The translations under genes and the position numbers were made by a program. 64,000 nt of DNA from Tindallia sp. (lineage in GTDB: Bacteria; Bacillota; Clostridia; Peptostreptococcales; Tindalliaceae). Of this stretch, positions 54,876-61,874 are shown piece after piece. The stretch spans positions 79,111 through 143,110 of the forward strand of contig SLLE01000076.1 of the NCBI GenBank assembly GCA_007134225.1, read 5' to 3'. The stretch's first letter is position 1. The number at the start of each line of letters is the position of its first letter. The notes under the pieces were generated by a model that ran no database searches, was not told where the DNA came from, and saw nothing but the letters and a program-made list of their open reading frames with translations.

Positions 54876-55897
54876 GCCAGTGCCCCCCTTTTTACCTTTC
54901 TCTTCTTTCTTTTGAGCATATCAACAAAAGCTTCCACCCTGGTTTGAAGGTGGTTTTCTCCAGAGTGCTCATCAATCCGCAGTGTCATAAAAGGTTTTTC
55001 ATGTTTCGTTGAATCCAGTTCAAGGAGTTTTCCAAGCATTGAATCCGGGCCGCAACCAAAAGCAGTTACATGAATGATTCCATCAATTTCAGAATCATGA
55101 TAAAAATGATTTCCAGCTGCGAACAGTTTATCACTAAAAGTCCAGAATAGAGTTTTGGGTATACTACTTAATTGTTCTTTCAATACATCGTCATCGATCA
55201 TTTCAAACGTTCTAACTTTAACACCCATTTCTTTCAGTCGGTTGAGAATATCCAGGCTAATGACAGAATCATAAATATTATAAACATAACCTAAGACGCC
55301 TATGGTTACTTCAGGGGTTTCGAACCTTTCTTTCACTTCGCTTTTTCGTTGCTTCAACGTTTTATGTCCATCATTCATTGATAAGGCCGCAGCTTCTGAA
55401 ATGTCGTAACCGCGGAGACTGTATTCCCGAAATGATTTCCAGACCGATTCAGCATTTTTCAATGCTTTTCGGTTGTCTCGACGTGATATGCCAAATTTTT
55501 CCTCAAAAACCTGGTACTGCTTAATCGATGTTGCTAAATCATCTGTTGTACTCTCAATGTATGGCGAAATCATGATAGGCTCCATTTCCGGAAAAGAATG
55601 TCGAATAATATCCGGCAAACCCATGAATTTGGGACAAAAAAACTGTCCTTTTTGGATTGAGACAAAGCGGGGAACAAAGATATAGTCAGCTCCCTTATCA
55701 ACCAGTTCCAAAACATGCCCCAGGTAAACTTTTATAGGCACACACATCTCTGGAACAGAGTACTTAACCCCTTGATCCATAATCCGCTTGTTGGTTGGAC
55801 TACTAATAATCGTTTCAATCTCCAAAGAGTCGAAATATGTTTTCCAAAATGGATAGTAATAGTGATAAAGCAACGCTTGTGGGATGCCTATTTTCAT
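54872..55897 (-). CDS. Acyl-CoA dehydratase activase-related protein (second, divergent)
   Basis: 341 aa; KIGIPQALLYHYYYPFWKTYFDSLEIETIISSPTNKRIMDQGVKYSVPEMCVPIKVYLGHV. Confidence 0.85.
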   Translation of the reverse strand: MKIGIPQALLYHYYYPFWKTYFDSLEIETIISSPTNKRIMDQGVKYSVPEMCVPIKVYLGHVLELVDKGADYIFVPRFVSIQKGQFFCPKFMGLPDIIRHSFPEMEPIMISPYIESTTDDLATSIKQYQVFEEKFGISRRDNRKALKNAESVWKSFREYSLRGYDISEAAALSMNDGHKTLKQRKSEVKERFETPEVTIGVLGYVYNIYDSVISLDILNRLKEMGVKVRTFEMIDDDVLKEQLSSIPKTLFWTFSDKLFAAGNHFYHDSEIDGIIHVTAFGCGPDSMLGKLLELDSTKHEKPFMTLRIDEHSGENHLQTRVEAFVDMLKRKKRKVKRGALA

Positions 55898-56055
55898 TTC
55901 TACTCCTCCGATTCATAGATGCTTTTCCAGTAAATCAGTATAGAACTACTAAAATTCTCACCAACGTCATTATACTCTTTTTTAAAAAAACTTCCAAGCA
56001 CTATCTTTATACCCATACATAGGTGCTTTACCCCATGTGAGTATAGTAAGAATTC

Positions 56056-56883
56056 TTATTTTTCCAAGTATGCAAGGGTCTTTTCCAATAGAGTTAAAAC
56101 ATCTTGCCAGGAAAAGGTTGCCATAAACTGACTGGATTTTTTCTTAATGATCTGCCGGATCATACGATGATCCTTTTTTATATCCTTGATCAGTTGTTGT
56201 TCCTGTTTCAGTTTTTCTTTCAATAATTTTTTTCTAATCCAGCGTCCTTTGGTCCCTTTTAATTTCATCAAGTGCTGCGTAGTCTGGAATGCAACGAAGC
56301 TTGAAGAAAGAACTGCAATAATTTCTATTGCCGAATTCTCACTCTTCTTTTTCCACGTTGATTTTCGAATAATTCCAGCGGTTATGATCCCTACTGTGAG
56401 TCCTGCCATATATCTGATTAATGTATCAGAAGTAGACTCTTTCTCCATTCCTGGTACGTACAGATCTTCTTTCTCGTAAGTATCAACAACAAATTGCAAA
56501 TGCTGCGGTTGAATTCCCAGTTTGCTAACCACTTCATCAAAATAATACTTTTCGTCCTTGTCCTCATAAAAATCGGCTTTCATAATTCGATAGAGATCTT
56601 CTAACAAAGAAAATCGTAGTAAATTTCGTTCCTGATCGTCTTTTACAGTCATAATGATTTCAATCAGCTCACTGGCTGATTGATCCGGATCCATCATATA
56701 TTCAAATATAACCTGCCGATCTTTTTCTTTCATTTCGATTTTTCTCAAAGCTCTATAGAATTCTTGCATTGCAACTGCTTCCGGTCTGTGTTGTGCCAAA
56801 ATCATAAGTCCTAAAAGTTTGCCGTATGTTAATCGAATTTCTGCCGGCATTCTTTTGGGTTCGCGTACCATTGTTCTTTCCAT
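56056..56883 (-). CDS. Hypothetical protein
   Basis: 275 aa continuous ORF, charged N-terminus, hydrophobic YMAGLTVGIITAGIIRKS; family not recognised. Confidence 0.75.
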   Translation of the reverse strand: MERTMVREPKRMPAEIRLTYGKLLGLMILAQHRPEAVAMQEFYRALRKIEMKEKDRQVIFEYMMDPDQSASELIEIIMTVKDDQERNLLRFSLLEDLYRIMKADFYEDKDEKYYFDEVVSKLGIQPQHLQFVVDTYEKEDLYVPGMEKESTSDTLIRYMAGLTVGIITAGIIRKSTWKKKSENSAIEIIAVLSSSFVAFQTTQHLMKLKGTKGRWIRKKLLKEKLKQEQQLIKDIKKDHRMIRQIIKKKSSQFMATFSWQDVLTLLEKTLAYLEK

Positions 56884-57069
56884 TCTTCATTCACCTCAAT
56901 GTGTTTTCCTGATTTTACTTAATTGTACATCAGTGAAATTAAAAAGTACACCTCAGATATAACAATAGACCTGCTTAACTTCCTTTTTGCAGACTCCAAA
57001 AAAGGACAGCGGTTAACCTGCTTATCCGCTGTCCCTAATATCCATAACGCCGATGGCATTATTCTTCCA

Positions 57070-57230
57070 TTTTGATAATTTCTTTCTTTGCATTCTCTGA
57101 TAAACAGGATTTTTTCTAAATCACGCAATATGATAACCTTTTCTTCCACATTGCCAATACCAATGATATAGTCACAATCGATTCCGGTGATTAGGTCCTG
57201 CGGATTTTCAACTGGCTATAACTGTTTGTG
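57070..57230 (-). pseudogene. CheW C-terminal remnant
   Basis: Minus-strand reading VENPQDLITGIDCDYIIGIGNVEEKVIILRDLEKIL resembles the CheW C-terminus; in-frame TAG just upstream and no N-terminal part, because rtcB abuts it. Confidence 0.7.
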
Positions 57231-57231
57231 T

Positions 57232-58470
57232 TTATCCTTTTATAACAGCCTTTCCTGTTAGCGTCTGGAGCGGTTTTAACAAGTCTTGCTGCTGTCTTAG
57301 TACAAACTCAATATCTTTATACGCTTCCGGTGCCTCTTCACCCACATCATGCAACTTATTTTTTCCCAAAAGTACATGACTTTCTTGCAGCGCTCGGATT
57401 ACCGTATGTTGATCAAATTGTTTTTTCGCCTGCTTTCGACTCATTGTTCTGCCTGCTCCGTGAGAACAGGAGAAAAATGATTCAGAATTCCCTAATCCGA
57501 TGACAATATAAGACTTTCTTCCCATCGCTCCCGGAATAATTCCTATTTCATCCTTTCCTGCCCTGATAGCACCTTTTCGATGGACCCAAAGCATTTCTCC
57601 TTCATGTTTTTCAAGATTAACATCATTATGGTGAACATCTAAAACAGAAGTTTCAATCCGGATGCCTGCCTGATTTTCAAAAACACGCCAGACACTTTCC
57701 ATCATCATTTTTCGGCTCTCTTGGGCAAAAGAACGCGCAAAGTTCATCCAGTTCAAATAAGAACGCCCATCGTCGCAATCAATAGGTATAAAATCCAATG
57801 CATGCTTTTCAGGGACAGTACTGTTCCATTCCTTCCTTTTGTTACAGGCAATTTTATTAAAGTAACCCGCAATTTTATATCCAACGTTTCTCGACCCGGA
57901 ATGCACCATTATACAAAGGTTTCCTTTATCATTTTCCTGGAATTCGATAAAGTGATTTCCGCCACCCAGAGTTCCAATTTGATAGGAAGCTGCATCCAGT
58001 TCCTGCCAAATCTGAGAATGACGTTTTTCTTCCGGATACATCTTTTTGTATTGTTTGATACATTCAGCATTTTGTGAGCTTTTATGATGATTAAACCCCT
58101 GAGGGATCCGCCGCATTGCTTCTTTAACCAGTTTTACCAGAAGCTTTTCCGAAATTTCTTTCATACCGATGTTTGTTTCACTAAAAGCTACTCCGCAGCC
58201 AATATCTACACCAACTGCATTAGGAACCACAACTTCCTGCGTAGCCATCACACCTCCGATGGGCATCCCAAAGCCTTGATGCGTATCAGCCATTAAAGCA
58301 ATCCGTTTCACTGCATATGGATAGCGGGATAGGTTCTTAGCTTGCTGCAGACAACCTTCTTCCAACCAGTCTAAGTCAGGAAGCCAAACCTTAATAGGCA
58401 ATACTTCCTGTTTATCAGAATTATTATCAGGGGTGATTGTAAACATATTTTCGACACGGCCTTTCTCCAT
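57232..58470 (-). CDS. rtcB: RtcB-family RNA ligase
   Basis: 412 aa; ALMADTHQGFGMPIGGVMAT, GVDIGCGVAF, GSRNVGYKIAGYF, SCSHGAGRTMSRKQA. Confidence 0.95.
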   Translation of the reverse strand: MEKGRVENMFTITPDNNSDKQEVLPIKVWLPDLDWLEEGCLQQAKNLSRYPYAVKRIALMADTHQGFGMPIGGVMATQEVVVPNAVGVDIGCGVAFSETNIGMKEISEKLLVKLVKEAMRRIPQGFNHHKSSQNAECIKQYKKMYPEEKRHSQIWQELDAASYQIGTLGGGNHFIEFQENDKGNLCIMVHSGSRNVGYKIAGYFNKIACNKRKEWNSTVPEKHALDFIPIDCDDGRSYLNWMNFARSFAQESRKMMMESVWRVFENQAGIRIETSVLDVHHNDVNLEKHEGEMLWVHRKGAIRAGKDEIGIIPGAMGRKSYIVIGLGNSESFFSCSHGAGRTMSRKQAKKQFDQHTVIRALQESHVLLGKNKLHDVGEEAPEAYKDIEFVLRQQQDLLKPLQTLTGKAVIKG

Positions 58471-58628
58471 TTTCGTTTAAATTCATTTTGCTTCTTTCTT
58501 ATATCACCATCTGTCCTTACGCCTGTCTCGGTCGTATGCTGATTTTCAAACTATCAGACAAACATCCTTCATTTAATTGTAGCAGATGAGGTTTATCAAG
58601 CATGACTCAGACAATTTTTCTTCAATGA

Positions 58629-59252
58629 TTATTTCGACTTTTTAATCACGATAGCTTTTAGATTTTTTGATCCCATTACAGCACCAGTACCACTTCTTCC
58701 GCTGGCTCTATTTGTCATTGAAATAATACAAGAGTATTTTACCATATTCTCTCCAGCAGGACCAATTAGAGCAATTTCTAACGCATCTTCTTTCACTTCT
58801 TTTTTAATGATTCGCGCTGCTTCATCGGACACTCTCCCCCATATCGCTTGCGCACCTCTGATCGAATAATTTTCTCCTTCCATGTATAAATAAACAGGAT
58901 TTTTTGCTTTCCCTCTGAAAATGATGGCATAAATATCTCTTATCCTCAAAAGGTTCGGTAAAGCGCTCATCACTTTGCTGTCACCAATGGAGTTATTCAA
59001 AGGACTCTTCGTTGTAATTACCAGATAATCTCCAGGTTTCTTTGAACCAACACTTTCCATATAGGTAAATATAAGGATATTGGCTGGTGCCAGCGGGTTC
59101 ACGTCCTGGTCCACTTCCTGAAGCAATAAATATAAACCAAATGCTGTCCCATCCGGATAAAGGTTTGTTATTTCCTGCGGCAATATCCGTTCTTCAATGG
59201 TTTCATTGCTTAAATCGATATCTAATATTTTGACATCCGAATTGAACTTCAT
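58629..59252 (-). CDS. Stand-alone N-terminal domain of aldehyde ferredoxin oxidoreductase (AOR_N-like), possibly a truncated gene
   Basis: 207 aa; DGTAFGLYLLLQEVDQDVNPLAPANILIFTY ... GPAGENMVKYSCIISMTNRASGRSGTGAVMGSKNLKAIVI, ends at the domain boundary. Confidence 0.8.
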   Translation of the reverse strand: MKFNSDVKILDIDLSNETIEERILPQEITNLYPDGTAFGLYLLLQEVDQDVNPLAPANILIFTYMESVGSKKPGDYLVITTKSPLNNSIGDSKVMSALPNLLRIRDIYAIIFRGKAKNPVYLYMEGENYSIRGAQAIWGRVSDEAARIIKKEVKEDALEIALIGPAGENMVKYSCIISMTNRASGRSGTGAVMGSKNLKAIVIKKSK

Positions 59253-59442
59253 CCTGTTACTCCTCTCAATGTTCGAAAATCTTACTATATCTCATAGACC
59301 ACTGTCGGTATTTTGTTTGTTCTTTATTATATCTGAATACTTGATCCGAATCACTAGTTTTATTTTATTTTTAGCTATCATGGTGTAGAATGGATTAAGC
59401 ATCTTAAAAAATGCCATTAGATTATTGAAAGGTATGATCTTC

Positions 59443-59754
59443 ATGAAAGAACTAAAATCAAAGCTCATGAGCATCGGGGCCATTGGCGGAGCAGCGTTAT
59501 CCGCATTTTGCTGAGTCATGCCGATACTATTTGTGTCGCTCGGTCTGGGCGGCCTCAGTCTTTCTTACGCTTCTGCGCTGGCTCCCTATCAAACTTTTTT
59601 CCAAGTTTTCGCCATCGGAATGCTTGTCTGGGCTCATTATCGCATGGAGCATCAATCGTTGAAAAAAAGCACGCAAGTCTTCGTATGGGGGGCAACAATC
59701 CTGGTTATTGCCATCACTCTGCTTCCATTTATCCTTCGGTTGTTTTTGATGTAG
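59443..59754 (+). CDS. MerT-like membrane protein, predicted selenoprotein (UGA at codon 24)
   Basis: ATG 59443, in-frame TGA 59512-59514, stop TAG 59752-59754: MKELKSKLMSIGAIGGAALSAFC-U-VMPILFVSLGLGGLSLSYASALAPYQTFFQVFAIGMLVWAHYRMEHQSLKKSTQVFVWGATILVIAITLLPFILRLFLM; C-U aligns with the MerT TM1 vicinal CC; SECIS candidate follows. Confidence 0.82.
59511..59558 (+). promoter_or_regulatory. Candidate bacterial SECIS element
   Basis: CGCTC(59537-59541)-GGTCT loop-GGGCG(59547-59551), loop 27 nt after UGA; outer CTGAG (59511-59515) pairs with CTCAG (59554-59558). Confidence 0.7.
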
Positions 59755-59769
59755 CTTTTACTTGTTTAT

Positions 59770-59956
59770 CCGATGACTACCACCGCTAAGACCCCCTCTT
59801 CTAAAAGAGGGAGATAAGCGGTGTATACTACGTACCCGAGGTGAAGAAACTAAGTACTGCCACTAAACGATACATTTGGGCCATCTGCTTATGGATAACG
59901 CATTCTAACCTTCAGATGGAGTTAAAACTCCACCTGAAGATAAGAATCCTGTTTAT
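59770..59956 (+). mobile_element. Copy B of the 187-bp structured repeat, candidate IS200/IS605-like non-autonomous element
   Basis: CCGATGACTACCACCGC...AAGAATCCTGTTTAT, preceded by TTTAT; inverted relative to copy A. Confidence 0.7.
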
Positions 59957-60806
59957 CTAAGAGTAAATCTAAGGCACAAGATAAAGCATCATTGTTATTC
60001 GTGCAGACTACCATGTCTGCATTTTTTTTTAGCGACTCCGTGGCATTTTTCACTGCTATTCCCATCCCTGCATACTCAATCATACTGAGATCATTGTCAT
60101 GATCTCCTATAGCAACAATGGTTTCAGGTGATATTCTAAGGTTATTAGCCAGTATCTTCAGCGCATTTCCTTTCGTAGCATGCTTGTCTAAAATCTCCAT
60201 GTTATCGTTTCCTGATCGTGTAACAAATATATCCGGCAGTTCTTTGAGCTGCTTTTTTTTTGCTTCAAGTAAATGATAGTCGGAAGAAATGACGATTAGA
60301 TTTGTCATGCGATATCCCTGCTCAATAAACGTTTCAAAATTAACCAATTGATAGGTCGAAGTAAAACAAGCCGCCTGTAAAGCGCGCCCCAATGACCTCA
60401 AATGGCTCTTTTGACTTTTCCTCTCGAATCGATATAAATTCCCAAATCGGCTCCATCGACTTTTGACATACGTATATTTCTCATCAGAGCCATGAAAATA
60501 CAGAGATGGCTTTCTAACAAGTATTTTCAATACTTCTCCTAATGAGTTTTCATCGATGTAATGAGTTTTCATAATTTCTTTATGTGGATTTCGAATGACT
60601 GCTCCATTATTCGTAATTAACCAACATTTGATTCCTATTTGCTCCAAATACGGTTCAACGGTGTGAAATGGTCTGCCGGTGCATAAAGCAATCTCCATTC
60701 CCTGCTGGTATGCCTTTTGCAATGCGATAATATTTTTTTCTGAAAGGTTTTTTCCGTCATCCAATAGTGTTCCATCCATATCCGTAGCCAAAAGTTTATA
60801 TTTCAA
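59922..60806 (-). CDS. Cof-type HAD-superfamily hydrolase
   Basis: 294 aa; MKYKLLATDMDGTLLDDGKNLSEKN, TKGNALKILANNL, AIGDHDNDLSMIEYAGMGIAVKNA; last residues and stop lie in repeat copy B. Confidence 0.93.
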   Translation of the reverse strand: MKYKLLATDMDGTLLDDGKNLSEKNIIALQKAYQQGMEIALCTGRPFHTVEPYLEQIGIKCWLITNNGAVIRNPHKEIMKTHYIDENSLGEVLKILVRKPSLYFHGSDEKYTYVKSRWSRFGNLYRFERKSQKSHLRSLGRALQAACFTSTYQLVNFETFIEQGYRMTNLIVISSDYHLLEAKKKQLKELPDIFVTRSGNDNMEILDKHATKGNALKILANNLRISPETIVAIGDHDNDLSMIEYAGMGIAVKNATESLKKNADMVVCTNNNDALSCALDLLLDKQDSYLQVEF

Positions 60807-60915
60807 TGTGATGCACTCCTTATATTCAAATAAAGTTGTTTAATGTTGTGTTTTTTGCGTATATATATAGTATTATTTCAGAAAGACAATCTAAAACGTG
60901 ATAGGAGGAAATTTA

Positions 60916-61410
60916 ATGCTTTCAGAAAAACTTTTAAATGAAATGAACGATCAGGTTAAGTACGAGATGTTCTCAGCCAATTATTATCTTGCAATGTCCG
61001 CCTATTTTATGGATTTGGATCTACCTGGCTTTGCAACGTTCTTTCGAGTCCAGGCACAGGAAGAGCAAATGCATGCCATGAAGTTTTTTGATTTTATCGA
61101 CGAGGTTAACGGACGGGCTCGTATTCAAGCCATGGATGAGCCAAAAGGTGACTTTGAATCTATAGAATCTGTTATTGAGGCCGCTCTCGAACATGAACAA
61201 TTTGTCACCGAAAGGATTCATTTACTAATGGAGATCGCCGTCGAAGAGAAGAATTATCCGGCTGTTTCCTTTCTTAACTGGTTCGTCGATGAGCAGGTAG
61301 AAGAAGAGGCAACCTTTCAGCAATTGATGGCCAAAATCAAACGTGTTGGCGCTAAAGGGCACATCCTTTACCTGCTTGACAAGGAAATGGGTGCACGACA
61401 GCCCGAATAA
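60916..61410 (+). CDS. Ferritin
   Basis: MLSEKLLNEMNDQVKYEMFSANYYLAMSAYF; ATG at 60916 after ATAGGAGGAAATTTA (track start 60898 is upstream of the RBS). Confidence 0.96.
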   Translation: MLSEKLLNEMNDQVKYEMFSANYYLAMSAYFMDLDLPGFATFFRVQAQEEQMHAMKFFDFIDEVNGRARIQAMDEPKGDFESIESVIEAALEHEQFVTERIHLLMEIAVEEKNYPAVSFLNWFVDEQVEEEATFQQLMAKIKRVGAKGHILYLLDKEMGARQPE

Positions 61411-61436
61411 GTCTCTCAATTTGAATATTGATCTTT

Positions 61437-61709
61437 TCATTTTAAGATACCGCAGGTTTGACCTGCGGTATCTTTATTGACCAGCTGATTTTTATCGCTT
61501 CGACTTAATTTTTTAATGGAGTGTTCTCGTCTTAGTGCTTCATTTTTGTCCGTCATTTTTTCGCAATAAACCAGTCGGATCGGAAGCCTGCCGCGTGTAT
61601 AGCGGGAACCCTGTCCTCTGGCATGTGTTTTCACTCTCTTCTCCAGTGAATTAGTCCATCCAGTATAATAAGAATTATCGCTGCACTTTAACATGTAAAC
61701 CCAGACCAT
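61437..61709 (-). CDS. GIY-YIG endonuclease superfamily protein (YhbQ/UPF0213-like)
   Basis: 90 aa; VWVYMLKCSDNSYYTGWTNSLEKRVKTH. Confidence 0.92.
   Translation of the reverse strand: MVWVYMLKCSDNSYYTGWTNSLEKRVKTHARGQGSRYTRGRLPIRLVYCEKMTDKNEALRREHSIKKLSRSDKNQLVNKDTAGQTCGILK
61444..61475. terminator. Hairpin terminator after ferritin, inside the 3' end of the GIY-YIG ORF
   Basis: aagataccgcaggt-ttg-acctgcggtatctt. Confidence 0.85.
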
Positions 61710-61811
61710 ATCTTTCTCCTAACATTCGTTCTCATCGTTATTTGTCACTAGTATAACAGAGTCGTTTTCAACGTTCAATCCATCTGCCTTTCAATGTAGA
61801 GATAAAATCCA

Positions 61812-61841
61812 TTGACTAATTCAAAAAATTTGAATTATAAT
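61812..61841 (+). promoter_or_regulatory. Promoter of the aspartate kinase gene with a palindrome filling the spacer
   Basis: TTGACT-18 nt-TATAAT; AATTCAAA-AAA-TTTGAATT at 61818-61836. Confidence 0.7.
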
Positions 61842-61874
61842 GCTTATATCACAAGAGTGGGGAGTGTAGTGTAT

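Noticed and set aside
58890-58901. Element right-end remnant inside the AOR_N-like ORF
   Set aside because: The 12-mer is in frame as KNPVYLY, which matches the expected family sequence, so it is probably coincidental codon usage; retained only in the 12-mer count
59518-59754. 78-aa ORF as an independent gene
   Set aside because: Starts in the middle of TM1 with no RBS; better explained as the part of the MerT-like ORF downstream of the UGA
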